The translations under genes and the position numbers were made by a program. Below the pieces are notes generated by a model. That model was not told where the DNA came from and made no database searches. It was given only the letters and a program-made list of their open reading frames with translations. Shown in pieces: positions 8,701 to 17,778 of a DNA stretch of 64,000 nt; the stretch's first letter is position 1, and every line of letters starts with the position of its first letter. This DNA comes from Muricoccus roseus (GTDB taxonomy: Bacteria > Pseudomonadota > Alphaproteobacteria > Acetobacterales > Acetobacteraceae), in NCBI RefSeq assembly GCF_900141905.1, contig NZ_FQZF01000004.1, forward strand, positions 206,871-270,870, given 5' to 3'.

Positions 8701-9636
8701 TCAGGCGAGGACGGGCAGGGTTGCCTCGATCTGCTGGCGATGCCCTTCCAGGAAGGCCGGCAGCTTCAGCGCGGCGCCGAGCTGATCGGCCGGCTCATCC
8801 ACGGCGAAGCCGGGGATGTCCGTCGCGATCTCGAACAGCACATGGCCGGGTTCGCGGAAGTAGACGGAGCGGAAGTAGTCGCGGTTCTTCTGCTCCGTGG
8901 TGCGCAGGCCGTGATTCGCGGCCAGCTTGCGCACCATCTCCATCTCCGCCGCATCGTCCGCCGCGCGGAAGGCGAGGTGGTGGACGGAGCCGCGGCCCAG
9001 CCGCGCCGGCAGGAAGCCGCCGACCGCCTGCAGGTCCACGATGCCGCCGATGGAGGTGCCCTCCACCTGATAGCGGGTCGTGTTCCCTTCCTTCGCCACC
9101 TCACGGAAGCCAAAGACATCCGTCAGGATCGCGCCGGTCGCCTCGGTCTTGTCCAGCATGAGGCTGACGCTGTGGAAGCCGCGGATGGCGTTCTCCACCG
9201 GCACCTCGCCGTTGTTCCAGGCGGGCTCCGCCTCGATGCCGGGGACGCCGACGAGCGCCAGGCGCTGCCCGTCCGGATCACGGAAGGTGAGCACCGTCTC
9301 GCCGAAGCGGCTGGTGCGCTCCAGCCTGTGGTTCACCAGCCGCGCGGTCCAGTAGCCGATGGCGGATTGCGGGATGCGGAAGGATGTCTCCTGCAGCTCG
9401 CCCGCGCCGGCACGGCCTTCCGCCGCATGCTCCCAGGGGAAGAAGGTGAGGATGGTGCCGGGGCTGCCCGCCTCGTCGCCGTAGTAGAAGTGGTAGGCGC
9501 CGGGATCGTCGAAGTTGACGGTCTTCTTCACCAGCCGCAGCCCGAGGATGCGGGTGTAGAAGTCCAGGTTCCGCTGCGCGCTGCCGGCGATCGCGGTGAC
9601 GTGGTGGATGCCGTGGGTGGTGTTGCTCGTGGCCAT
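8701..9636 (-). CDS. Ring-cleaving dioxygenase, VOC family (MhqO/MhqE-like)
   Basis: 311 aa with two vicinal-oxygen-chelate halves. The N-terminal module starts GIHHVTAIAGSAQRNLDFYT, the second VENAIRGFHSVSLMLDK, and GSVHHLAFRA and GHVLFEIATDIPGF supply the expected metal ligands. Relatives are thought to open hydroquinone rings. It is the first gene of a leftward unit (dioxygenase, hydrolase, pirin) and faces a divergent doxX gene across a 206-nt region with palindromic ATTG/CAAT sites. Confidence 0.9.
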   Translation of the reverse strand: MATSNTTHGIHHVTAIAGSAQRNLDFYTRILGLRLVKKTVNFDDPGAYHFYYGDEAGSPGTILTFFPWEHAAEGRAGAGELQETSFRIPQSAIGYWTARLVNHRLERTSRFGETVLTFRDPDGQRLALVGVPGIEAEPAWNNGEVPVENAIRGFHSVSLMLDKTEATGAILTDVFGFREVAKEGNTTRYQVEGTSIGGIVDLQAVGGFLPARLGRGSVHHLAFRAADDAAEMEMVRKLAANHGLRTTEQKNRDYFRSVYFREPGHVLFEIATDIPGFAVDEPADQLGAALKLPAFLEGHRQQIEATLPVLA

Positions 9637-9692
9637 GGTCGCGGTCTCCCGGGTTGGTGGAGCGCGGCTGGCGCTCCGGTGTTGTCACAGCA

Positions 9693-9745
9693 ATTGGGCA
9701 ATCCCGGCGGAAAGACCAGCGCAAACGGATTGCGCCACTGCAATC
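9693..9745. promoter_or_regulatory. Candidate LysR operators in the dioxygenase-doxX divergent region
   Basis: Two dyads of the same half-site lie 25 nt apart: ATTGGGCAAT at 9693-9702 and GATTGC-N6-GCAATC at 9728-9745. The second fits the T-N11-A geometry of LysR boxes. They sit between the divergent dioxygenase and doxX starts and a LysR gene follows doxX, so control by that regulator is a reasonable inference. Confidence 0.5.
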
Positions 9746-9842
9746 GGGGGCTTGCGATCCTCGCCGTGGCCTCGCCGGCGGCGCGCTCTCAATCTCCGGC
9801 CCAACAATCCCATCCCGGGATCACCCACCGGAGACATTCCCC

Positions 9843-10280
9843 ATGTTCGATCCCCGTCTCGCTCCCCTTGCCCTCCTCCTGCTGCGCCTCTCGCTGGGGG
9901 TGATGTTCATCGCCCATGCCTGGCTGAAGGTGGGCGTCTTCACCGTGCCCGGCTTCGCGGGCTTCCTGGGCCAGATCGGGCTGCCCGGCTCTCTCGCCTG
10001 GCCGATCATCCTCGCCGAAGCCATCGGCGGCCTGGCCCTCGTCCTCGGCGTCTATGCCCGGGCCGTCTCGGTGGCGCTGCTGCCGGTGCTGCTGGGCGCG
10101 CTGATGGTCCATGCCGGCAATGGCTGGGTGTTCAACGCCCCGAATGGCGGCTGGGAATACCCCGCCTTCCTGGCCGCGGCGGCGCTGGTTCAGGCCCTGG
10201 GCGGCGACGGCGCCCTAGCCCTGCGCGCCACCCCGGTGCCGGCCCTCGGCAAGCGCAGTGGCCTCGCTGCCGCGGTCTGA
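9843..10280 (+). CDS. DoxX-family membrane protein
   Basis: 145 aa with about four hydrophobic segments. LLLLRLSLGVMFIAHAWLKV and the EAIGGLALVLGVYAR segment are typical of DoxX proteins, which often accompany quinone- or thiol-related oxidoreductases (MhqP in Bacillus). It is transcribed away from the ring-cleaving dioxygenase and towards the LysR gene. ATG at 9843 follows a GGAG ribosome-binding site. Confidence 0.88.
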   Translation: MFDPRLAPLALLLLRLSLGVMFIAHAWLKVGVFTVPGFAGFLGQIGLPGSLAWPIILAEAIGGLALVLGVYARAVSVALLPVLLGALMVHAGNGWVFNAPNGGWEYPAFLAAAALVQALGGDGALALRATPVPALGKRSGLAAAV

Positions 10281-10359
10281 ACGGCCTAGCATCCCAACGA
10301 CCCGTCGGCGGCACGGCCCTCCCGTGCCGCCGGCTTCGCGTTTGCCGGGAACGGAGCCG

Positions 10360-11250
10360 TTGAAGGACGCCGCACGCAGCCTCGCCTGGGATGACTTCCG
10401 CCTGATCGACGCCGTGGCGGCCACGCGCAACCTGCCGGCCGCAGCGGCGAAGCTGGGCATCGACCATTCCACGGTTTTCCGGCGCTTGAAGGCGGTGGAG
10501 GCCCTGCTGGGTACCCCGCTCTTCGAGCGCCATCGCAGCGGCTACACCCTGACCCCGGCCGGGGAGGAAATGGCCTCCCTGGCCGCGCGGGTGGATCAGG
10601 ACATCACGGCTGTCACGCGTCGTCTCTCCGGCCAGGCACCCGCCCCTTCGGGCGAGGTCCGGGTGGCGACCAGCGACAGCCTGCTCTCGGACCTGCTGAT
10701 GCCCATGCTGGCGCGCTTCCGGCAGGCGAATCCGGCGATCCGGCTGGACCTCGTTACTGGCAATGCGGCGCTGAACCTGTCCCGCCGCGACGCGGATGTG
10801 GCGGTGCGCGCGACCGACAGCCCGCCGGACACGCTGGTGGGCCGCCGCGCCGCGCGGATCGCCTGGGCGCTCTATGGCGCGCCCGGCGTCACCACGGAGG
10901 GCGACTGGGTGTGCCTCGGGGATAACCTTGCCGGGTTGAAGGTGGTGCGATTCGCCCGCGCCGCCGTGCCCGCCGAGCGGCTGGCCGGGCGCTTCGACAC
11001 GGTGCTTGGCCTCGCCCATGCCGTCGCCGCCGGAATCGGCGTGGGGCATCTGCCATGCTTCATCGGCGATTCCTGGCCCAGCCTGATCCGCCTCCAGCCT
11101 CCCGAGGCCGATTACGCCTCCGACCTCTGGCTGCTGACGCATCCCGACCTGCGCCATACACCACGCGTGCGCGCGCTGATGGACAGCCTGGGCGAGCAGA
11201 TCACGGCGAAGCGACCGCTGATCGAGGGCACCATGCCGCGCGAGGGGTGA
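10360..11250 (+). CDS. LysR-family regulator of the quinone-detoxification-like cluster
   Basis: 296 aa from the TTG at 10360. The N-terminal winged HTH reads FRLIDAVAATRNLPAAAAKL then IDHSTVFRRLKAVEALLG, followed by a substrate-binding domain. An upstream in-frame GTG (10258) would add a Pro/Arg-rich, non-conserved stretch overlapping doxX, so the shorter start is preferred but unproven. HTH residues IDHSTVFRRL place it with LysR proteins that often control neighbouring aromatic or redox genes; the adjacent doxX/dioxygenase promoters are its likely targets. Confidence 0.87.
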   Translation: MKDAARSLAWDDFRLIDAVAATRNLPAAAAKLGIDHSTVFRRLKAVEALLGTPLFERHRSGYTLTPAGEEMASLAARVDQDITAVTRRLSGQAPAPSGEVRVATSDSLLSDLLMPMLARFRQANPAIRLDLVTGNAALNLSRRDADVAVRATDSPPDTLVGRRAARIAWALYGAPGVTTEGDWVCLGDNLAGLKVVRFARAAVPAERLAGRFDTVLGLAHAVAAGIGVGHLPCFIGDSWPSLIRLQPPEADYASDLWLLTHPDLRHTPRVRALMDSLGEQITAKRPLIEGTMPREG

Positions 11251-11350
11251 AGCCGCCGCGCCGTGGCGGGAATGTTGCAAGGAGGTGCCCGCTGAGGGAG
11301 CCTCGCGGATGTGCCCAGGGCTCCACGACAAGCGTGATCGGAGACGGTGA

Positions 11351-12670
11351 ATGGCGGTTCGACCCTTCCATCTCGGCTGGTTCCTGCAGGGATCCAGCGT
11401 GCAGGCCTGGGGCGAGCCCTGGACAGGCAGCATCGGCCAGGACTGGCGGCAGCCCGACCTCTTCATCGACATGGCGCGCGCGCTGGAACGGGCCTGCTTC
11501 GACTATATTCTCCTCGAAGACAGTTCCTATATCGGCGAGGCCTATGGCGGCTCGCGCGAGATCTATCTGAAGAACGGCCTTTCCGTGCCGCGGCAGGACC
11601 CCTCCGTCATCGCGACGCTGCTCTTCGCAGCCACCAAGCGGATCGGCGTGGCCACCACCCTCGCGACCTTCACGCACCACCCCTATCTGCTCGCGCGCAT
11701 CATCGCGACGCTGGACCAGGTTTCGGCGGGCCGCGCCGGCTGGAACATGGTGACGGGAAGCAGCGACATGGCCGCCCGCAACTACGGGCTGGAAGCGCTG
11801 CCCGAGCATGACCTGCGCTACGACATGGCCGATGAGTACATGGCCTGCGTGAACGCGCTTTGGGATTCCTGGGAACCGGGCGCGATCCTCGCTGATCGCG
11901 AAAGCGGCGTGCTGGTGGACCACACCAAGGTCCGCACGGTGGACTTTAAGGGCCAGTGGTACAGCTCGCGCGGGCCGCTGAATTCCGGCCCTTGCGTGCA
12001 GGGGCGGCCCGTCATCGCCCAGGCCGGCGGCAGCCCCCGCGGCCGGCAATTCGCGGCCACCCATGGCGAGACGGTGGTGGCCAACCCCAAGGGCATCGCG
12101 GCGATGAAGGCCTATCGCGACGACATCCGCGCCCGTGCCGCGGCGACGGGTCGGAACCCGGACCACATCAAGGTCCTCTTCCTGGTGAACCCGATCATCG
12201 GCGAGAGCGCGGAGCATGCGGAGATGCGGCGGCTGGAGCGCATCGCGCAGGCGGACCGCCGGATCGCGCAGCGCCTCGCGCATTTCAGCAAGGTGACCAA
12301 TATCGACTTCGGCAGCATGGATCTCGACAAGCCGATCGACGAGACCCTGCGCACCAACGGCCACCAGCAGAACCTGGATACGCTCAAGCGGCTCGGCGCC
12401 GGCGGCAAGACGCTGCGCCAGGCCTTCACCGACTACAGCGGCACCGGCCTTTCCGTGGATCTCTGCGGCACGGTGGACGCCATCGCCGGCCAGATGGCCG
12501 AGGTCGTGCAGGAAGTGGGCGGCGACGGCTTCCTCTTCTCCATGGGCGATGTCAGCCGCCGCGTGGTCGCCGAGGTGGCGGATGGGCTGGTGCCGGCGTT
12601 GCAGGCGCGGGGGCTGGTCCGCAAGGCCTATGGCCACGCGACCTTCCGGGAGAACCTGCTGGAGTTCTAG
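11351..12670 (+). CDS. LLM-class flavin-dependent monooxygenase (NtaA/SnaA/DszA type)
   Basis: 439 aa, the usual length of the NtaA/DszA branch. Diagnostic segments are SGRAGWNMVTG (here VSAGRAGWNMVTGSSDMAAR), ARNYG, DEYMACVNALWDSWE and HTKVRTVDFKGQWYSSRGPL, then RPVIAQAGGSPRG. These enzymes use FMNH2 from a separate reductase to oxidize chelators, sulfur compounds or xenobiotics. No reductase is adjacent and the substrate is unknown. A structured repeat (12711-12960) follows. Confidence 0.9.
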   Translation: MAVRPFHLGWFLQGSSVQAWGEPWTGSIGQDWRQPDLFIDMARALERACFDYILLEDSSYIGEAYGGSREIYLKNGLSVPRQDPSVIATLLFAATKRIGVATTLATFTHHPYLLARIIATLDQVSAGRAGWNMVTGSSDMAARNYGLEALPEHDLRYDMADEYMACVNALWDSWEPGAILADRESGVLVDHTKVRTVDFKGQWYSSRGPLNSGPCVQGRPVIAQAGGSPRGRQFAATHGETVVANPKGIAAMKAYRDDIRARAAATGRNPDHIKVLFLVNPIIGESAEHAEMRRLERIAQADRRIAQRLAHFSKVTNIDFGSMDLDKPIDETLRTNGHQQNLDTLKRLGAGGKTLRQAFTDYSGTGLSVDLCGTVDAIAGQMAEVVQEVGGDGFLFSMGDVSRRVVAEVADGLVPALQARGLVRKAYGHATFRENLLEF

Positions 12671-12710
12671 AGGCCCCTCATAGGGCCGTGCCTTCGTTCT
12701 GATGCGCTGT

Positions 12711-12960
12711 TCTGTCCCGGGGAGAGGAAGAAGGAATTCTTCCTCTCCCCGGACCCCTCACCATCATCTTCTTTTGGAAGTTTGGAATCACGGGGCTCAC
12801 GGTGCGCCTCGGGTCCATGACCCGGCGACTGCAAAGGCAGGAAAGGCACCCTCAACCAGAGAACCCGGTGATCCGGGGTATCCACGGCAGTCCGATGCAG
12901 GTCCAGGAGGCTCAGCCTCCTGGCTTGTGAGGTCCGGAGAGGGCAGCGCCCTCTCCGGGG
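12711..12960 (+). repeat. Dispersed multi-hairpin repeat, copy A
   Basis: Fills most of the 324-nt gap between two convergent genes. Four hairpins in order: H1 at 12717-12752 (perfect 16-bp purine/pyrimidine stem, GGAA loop), H2 at 12810-12824 (6-bp CGGGTC stem), H3 at 12903-12923 (9-bp stem, TCA loop), H4 at 12934-12958 (11-bp stem, AGC loop). H3 and H4 differ in sequence from the other copies but keep complementarity. Conserved unpaired text between H2 and H3 includes GCAAAGGCAGGAAAGG and TATCCACGGCAGTC. Confidence 0.9.
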
Positions 12961-12994
12961 AAACCCTCCAGATTAGAACCCCCGCGCGCCGCCA

Positions 12995-14083
12995 TCAGGC
13001 CCCGATCCAATCCAGCACCGGGGCCGCCATGCGCTCCGGCGTGAAGGTTGCGGCCTGCTCCAGGGCCTTCGGGGCCAGTTCTGCCAGCCGGCGCGGGTCG
13101 GAGATCTCCTTCAGCCCCGCCGCGAACTCATCGACCGAGAAGGGGTCGAAGAACAGGCCGGCATCGCCGATCACCTCCGGGAAGCTGGAGGTGAGCGAGG
13201 CAAGCACCGGCTTGCCCAGGCTCATCGCTTCCACGGCCGGGATGCCGAAGCCCTCATAGACGGAGGTGAGGACGAGGAACTCGGCCGCCTTAAGCAGCCG
13301 GTACTTCACGAATTCCGAGACGAAGCCAGTGAACTTCACCCGTTGCTGCGCCTGCGGGCGAAGGCGCGCCAGCGCCTGATCCGCCAGCCAGCCGCGGCGG
13401 CCGATGACGATGAAGGTCAGGTCGGAGGCTGCGACGGAGGGGTGCTCCAGCGCGCGCAGCAGAAGGTCGAGATTCTTGCGGGGCTCGATGGTACCGATCA
13501 CCACGGCATAGCGGCCGAGCTCCACCGTGGGCTGGTTGCGGTCGAGCAGCTCGAAATCCCCGGGCCAGTCCACATACTGCGTCAGCAGCCGGGTCTTGGG
13601 AGCCGCCCAGGGAAATGTGTCGGTCAGCGCCACGCGGGTGGCCTCGGAGACGCAGAACACCACCTCATCCGTCGTCAGCTGGTCGCGCAGCGGGTCCAGG
13701 TGATAGGCGACATTCGCGACGTCATGCGTCTCCGGCATCACCAGCGTGCTGATGTCGTGGATGGTGCTCGCCTCCCGGCGGGCGAGGCCGAAATTCTCCT
13801 TCACCGAGGGATAGAGCAGCGGCTGGGCCGGATTGATCGCTTCGAAGGCATCGATCGGGCGGTCGTTCAGCCGCCCGCGCAGGAAGGCGCCGGAACCGTG
13901 GCGGATCGTCTCCCGCGCCTCCGCCGCCGCGATCCGCGTCATGCGGATGCCGAAATCCAGATGGACGCGGCCGCTCCGCTCCAGCGCCTGGACGAGCCGG
14001 CGTGTGAAGACCGAAATGCCGGTCCACTCGTCCTCCAGCATCGGGGTGATGTCCACGGTCAGCCGTGGCCGGGTGGCGCTCAT
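12995..14083 (-). CDS. Glycosyltransferase family 4 (GT-B fold)
   Basis: 362 aa. The C-terminal GT4 donor-binding half is clear: VVIGTIEPRKNLDLLLRALE, then ILLKAAEFLVLTS-like FLVLTSVYEGFGIPAVEAMS (EGFGIPxxE motif) and GKPVLASLTSSFPEVIGDAG. The N-terminal TVDITPMLEDEWTGISVFTR is an acceptor-domain start. It probably transfers a nucleotide-activated sugar in a surface glycan pathway. The start at 14083 overlaps the stop of the upstream 363-aa gene (ATGA); a longer in-frame extension upstream is rejected as shadow sequence. Confidence 0.9.
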   Translation of the reverse strand: MSATRPRLTVDITPMLEDEWTGISVFTRRLVQALERSGRVHLDFGIRMTRIAAAEARETIRHGSGAFLRGRLNDRPIDAFEAINPAQPLLYPSVKENFGLARREASTIHDISTLVMPETHDVANVAYHLDPLRDQLTTDEVVFCVSEATRVALTDTFPWAAPKTRLLTQYVDWPGDFELLDRNQPTVELGRYAVVIGTIEPRKNLDLLLRALEHPSVAASDLTFIVIGRRGWLADQALARLRPQAQQRVKFTGFVSEFVKYRLLKAAEFLVLTSVYEGFGIPAVEAMSLGKPVLASLTSSFPEVIGDAGLFFDPFSVDEFAAGLKEISDPRRLAELAPKALEQAATFTPERMAAPVLDWIGA

Positions 14084-15171
14084 GGCACGTCGTTGACCGT
14101 CACGCGCGGGGCTCCGGCAGCTGCTGCCGGGCGGAGCAGCCCCACGGGCCGCTCCAGCCAGGCCGAGAGAAGGGTGCGGAACCGGGTGGCCGCCGCGCTG
14201 CCCGCCACTTCCACCCGCTGCGCCGCATCGAAGAAATCCAGCCCATAGCGCCAGAAGGGCACGCCCGGATGCAGCAGCATGGATGCGATGGACATGCCCA
14301 GCGGCGGCGCGGTGACGAACTGCACGGCCCATGAGCGCGCGCGGGGAAAGACGATGCCGGTGGCGGTCAGGGCGCGGATCACGGTCTCGAGCCGCCCCGC
14401 CGTTTCCGCACCGCCTTCGGGACGAGGCAGCTCCAGCAGCAGGAGCTCGGGGCCGCCGAAGATCGCCTCCAGCACCTCCTGCGCCACCATCCGCAGGAAA
14501 GGGGTGTCGGCCAGTGCCGCCTCGGTCAGGGGGATGTAGCGGATCGGGCGATCGATCGGCAGCGCCTCCTCCGGCGGGGCGGGCTCGATGCCCTGCATCC
14601 CCTGCCTGCCGAGCGGGCCGCAATAGAAGGGGAGCCTCTCCATGATCCCGGATTCGGGCGTCTGCCGCAGCCGCAGGTAGAGCGAGGGCGGGCGGCACCA
14701 GGAGGCGCCGAACCGGAACGCCATCCCGCCATTGATCTGCGAGGCAAGGCCGGCGAACAGCTCGGGCGCCACGCGCAGGAGGTTGCGCAAGGCCTGCTCC
14801 GATGCCGGATTGCCGCGCGGGAAGAAGAACATGTGGTTCCGCAGCCCGGGAATGGGGCGCAGGCTGTGGCCGTCCGTGAGGGCGACATGGTCGCGCGCAT
14901 CCCCGATCCGCTCATCCAGCCAGGCGCGGGCGCGGCCATGGGTGAAGATCTCGGGCCGTGCCACGAACTGCATGGAGGTGGAGCGGGCGGTTGCCTCCTG
15001 CGTCAGCAGGGCCAGGGCCGCGCGCAGCTCGACCGGCATCACCACGTCGCGCAGCGCGTCACGGCCGAAGAGCGACCCCGGGATCTTCAGCCGCGGAAGC
15101 CAGGAGCCCGGCAAGGAGACGAGAAGCCTCGGCCCGAAGGTCGGCCCGTTGGTGCTGGCGGTATGCGGCAT
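14080..15171 (-). CDS. Hypothetical protein of the glycan cluster (363 aa)
   Basis: I do not recognise a family. There is no signal peptide and no clear membrane span. Visible features are a hydrophilic N-terminal third, the segment GLRNHMFFFPRGNPASEQAL near the middle, FRFGASWCRPPSLYLRLRQ, and a C-terminal third with VQFVTAPPLGMSIASMLLHP. It lies between a DUF4214-like protein gene (3-nt gap) and a GT4 gene (ATGA overlap), so it is co-translated with glycan enzymes and may be a glycan-modifying or sensing partner. Coding nature is secure from the operon context and composition. Confidence 0.75.
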   Translation of the reverse strand: MPHTASTNGPTFGPRLLVSLPGSWLPRLKIPGSLFGRDALRDVVMPVELRAALALLTQEATARSTSMQFVARPEIFTHGRARAWLDERIGDARDHVALTDGHSLRPIPGLRNHMFFFPRGNPASEQALRNLLRVAPELFAGLASQINGGMAFRFGASWCRPPSLYLRLRQTPESGIMERLPFYCGPLGRQGMQGIEPAPPEEALPIDRPIRYIPLTEAALADTPFLRMVAQEVLEAIFGGPELLLLELPRPEGGAETAGRLETVIRALTATGIVFPRARSWAVQFVTAPPLGMSIASMLLHPGVPFWRYGLDFFDAAQRVEVAGSAAATRFRTLLSAWLERPVGLLRPAAAAGAPRVTVNDVP

Positions 15172-15174
15172 CGA

Positions 15175-15831
15175 TCAGGAATCGGCCGTATCGGTTTCGG
15201 CGGCGAAGACGAAGCCTGGCGTGTTCGGCGCCGTGAGCGAGCGCGGGCGGGAGCGGAACTCCTCGCTGGCCGCGAGCACCGCGAGTAGGCCGAAGGGCGT
15301 CAGCGCCCCGATCCCGAGCAGCGGCGCGTAGCTGCGGATGCCATCCTCGTCGGCCGGCCGGCCGAGCACGTAGAGATAGGCGGTGCGGATGAATTCGGTG
15401 ATGCCGCGCCGCGCCATGAAGTCCTGCAGCACGGGCCCGTAGCCGCGCAGCTGGTCGATGGAGGTCGCGACCCTCGGATCACCGGCGACGACGCGGGCCA
15501 GCGTGTCGCCCCTCGGCTCCGCGCCATCCCGCAGCTTGAGGATTCGCGCCGCCTGGATCTCATCGCCCGTATCCGCAGACTGCAGGCTGACCGGGATTTC
15601 CGCCACCTCCGCCACCGGCCGTCCGAGCCGCAGCCGGAAGGCGCACCATCCATGGCCGAAATTCACATGCGCCAGATCGGCGCGGAACAGATGGGCATAG
15701 CCCAGCGCGAGTTCCTGCCCTTCGGGGTCCAGCACGCGCAGCTTCAGCGGGCGGCCCGGAGCCTCCGTGTCGAAGGCCCAGCCCTCCACGAACCCCGCCG
15801 CGGTGAGCGCATCGAGATGTCCGCGGATCAT
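15175..15831 (-). CDS. DUF4214-like domain protein of the glycan cluster
   Basis: 218 aa. The C-terminal part (FIRTAYLYVLGRPADEDGIR, then LLAVLAASEEFRSRP) is the helical DUF4214 pattern, usually found in extracellular or glycan-associated proteins. The N-terminal part (GFVEGWAFDTEAPGRPLKLR, GYAHLFRADLAHVNFGHGWC) resembles a beta module found attached to bacterial glycosyltransferases. No catalytic motif is visible. It is first in a leftward operon with the unknown 363-aa protein and the GT4 enzyme. Confidence 0.7.
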   Translation of the reverse strand: MIRGHLDALTAAGFVEGWAFDTEAPGRPLKLRVLDPEGQELALGYAHLFRADLAHVNFGHGWCAFRLRLGRPVAEVAEIPVSLQSADTGDEIQAARILKLRDGAEPRGDTLARVVAGDPRVATSIDQLRGYGPVLQDFMARRGITEFIRTAYLYVLGRPADEDGIRSYAPLLGIGALTPFGLLAVLAASEEFRSRPRSLTAPNTPGFVFAAETDTADS

Positions 15832-15992
15832 GTCGCCATGGCTTTGCGCCGGAGTGGCATGCCGATCCTTGAACCTATCCGTCGTGACGCCGGAAGGGCG
15901 GCGCCGTCATGGCGGGTCTGACCATCCGATGGTCGCGCCGCGACGGCTATTTCTCCATAAAAGATACGCCGTGGCAAGGACGCGGGGCGGGT

Positions 15993-17603
15993 TCAGACCA
16001 CCTCGAACAGTCGTCCGAACAAGCCGGCGAGGATCGCCTCCGGTGACCGCAACAGGCGCGGCGACATGACGCGGAGCGTGCCCACCTGCTCCTCCACATG
16101 GAAGTATTCCAGCGCGTGATCGTAATTCGGGCGCCGTTCGCCGGTGTCGTGGATCATGACCAGGGGTTCCGGATACCGGCCACGATTCGCGGCGGCCAGC
16201 AGCGCGGCGGAGAGGCAGCAGGCCACGCGGAAGCGGCCATCGACGAAGATCAGGTCGGGAAAGCTGCCGATCCGGTCCCATTCCTGCCACATGCGCGCGA
16301 TGTAGTTGGGCCAGGGCCGCACGGCCGTGCGGTCCACCGGCGCGCCCCAGGCGCCCACGGGGCCGATATCCGCATGCAGGATGGAGGCGCGCCCGGCGGC
16401 GATCACGGCGGCCACCTCCTCGTCCTCGCTCACGGCCTTGGCCCAGGCGGGGTCGGATTCCACGCCCACCATCATGTCGAATCCTTGGCGCGCGGCGAGC
16501 AGGGTGGAGCCGCCGGTGCCGAACTCGGCATAGCGGCGCCGGCCCTTGCCGAGAATCCGCTCGAAGAGCTGCCGCTCCGCCGCCGTCATATGTGGTCCGC
16601 GCAGCAGCGGCCGGGCCTTTGCGTCCTCGGGCGAGACGGGCGGACGCGGAGCGGCGGCAGGCTTGGGCGCGGGCTTCGCGGCCGGCGCCGGCTTGGGCGG
16701 CGGGTTTGCCTCGGCCTCGATGGCCTGCCTGCGGCGGGCCGTTTCCTCCACGCGCATCGCCTCCAGTGCCTTCGCGTCGGGGAAGTCAAAGGCCAGCTCG
16801 TCGGGATCGACCCAGACCGTCCGGGCATAGCCCGCCTTGTCGAAGCGCTCCTGGCTCATGTGCAGGCCCACCGCGCCGATATAGCGGCCGCTGACCAGAT
16901 GCGTGTTCAGCCCCACGCGGCCGAGCGCATAGGTCACCGCCTTCTTCACGTCGTCCTGCGAGGTGACGCCGACGAGGATGTCGCGCTCGCGGTAGCGTTT
17001 GCGGATCTCGGGGCTGGAGCGGTCCTTGTAGTCCCGGCCGAGCACCAGCTCGTAGTAATCGGCCATCAGGGGCTGCATCTCCTCCCAATGGCGGCGGAAC
17101 AGGCCGAAGCCCCAGAGATGCCCAATTCGGCGCAGCGCCCGGCGATGCTTCAGCTGGTCCGCCGCGCTGGCGGTGAGATGCCCATAGGCGGCGAAATAGC
17201 CCACGTCGCGGCTGCTCTCGGCGGCCGTGCGCAAGCTGTCCATCACGCGGAGATAGCGCGGCGCGAGCACGAGGTCGTCCTCGAAGAAGTACGCGCATTC
17301 CGCCTTCATCTCGCGGAAGAACAGGGTCTCGGCGCGCAGGAAGTTCTCCGCCACGCCCAGGTTCTCGCTCGCGGCCAGCACCTGCCCGCGCGGGAAGATC
17401 TCGCGGAAGGTGGCGACGCAGGCCTCGACATCCTTCTGCTCGGCCTTCACGCGCCCGCTGCGGTGGTTGTGCCAGTGGTCCTGGAAGAGGAAGATCTCGC
17501 GCCGCCCGATCTCCGCCCCCTCCTGCGCCGCGAGGGAGAGCAGCACCTCGCGCAGGTAGTCGGGCCGGTTGAACGACATCACGGCGATCGGAGGATGGGT
17601 CAT
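15993..17603 (-). CDS. Glycosyltransferase-methyltransferase fusion protein
   Basis: 536 aa in three parts. Residues 1-285: a GT-A-like transferase starting PPIAVMSFNRPDYLREVLLS, with an acidic metal motif FFEDD at 106-110 and conserved HLWGFGLFRRHWEEMQPL. Residues about 286-335: an Ala/Pro/Lys-rich linker with PAPAAKPAPKPA repeats. Residues about 336-536: a Rossmann methyltransferase-like domain with EFGTGGSTLLA at 360-370 and VESDPAW. The first part is paralogous to the protein at 18633-19754. It likely transfers a sugar and modifies a glycan; donor and acceptor are unknown. ATG 17603 gives a normal start. Confidence 0.8.
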   Translation of the reverse strand: MTHPPIAVMSFNRPDYLREVLLSLAAQEGAEIGRREIFLFQDHWHNHRSGRVKAEQKDVEACVATFREIFPRGQVLAASENLGVAENFLRAETLFFREMKAECAYFFEDDLVLAPRYLRVMDSLRTAAESSRDVGYFAAYGHLTASAADQLKHRRALRRIGHLWGFGLFRRHWEEMQPLMADYYELVLGRDYKDRSSPEIRKRYRERDILVGVTSQDDVKKAVTYALGRVGLNTHLVSGRYIGAVGLHMSQERFDKAGYARTVWVDPDELAFDFPDAKALEAMRVEETARRRQAIEAEANPPPKPAPAAKPAPKPAAAPRPPVSPEDAKARPLLRGPHMTAAERQLFERILGKGRRRYAEFGTGGSTLLAARQGFDMMVGVESDPAWAKAVSEDEEVAAVIAAGRASILHADIGPVGAWGAPVDRTAVRPWPNYIARMWQEWDRIGSFPDLIFVDGRFRVACCLSAALLAAANRGRYPEPLVMIHDTGERRPNYDHALEYFHVEEQVGTLRVMSPRLLRSPEAILAGLFGRLFEVV

Positions 17604-17778
17604 GCCGCCCTTGGTCCTGTCGGTTCCCGGCCTCGTCGCCCGTGAACCGGCTGCGGGCAGAAGGGGTCCACGGGCCCGGAGGCGCGGGGCATAAGGCAAG
17701 CGGGGCCAAGAGGGTGTCAAGCAGCCGACCCATGGCTTGACGCGGATACCGGGCCTGCGGAGTGTCGCGCCGCCCCGG

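Noticed and set aside
10258..10359. GTG start of the LysR gene at 10258
   Set aside because: It would overlap doxX and add an Arg/Pro-rich stretch before the HTH; possible but unlikely.
12717..12752. H1 hairpin as an intrinsic terminator
   Set aside because: No T-run follows it in any copy, and it also occurs upstream of a gene (copy B).
12702..13259. Open frames such as the one with LLLEVWNHGAHGAPR, recurring near 27000 and 31700
   Set aside because: They are translations of the repeat element; the same DNA in several copies and the paired stem changes argue for structure, not protein.
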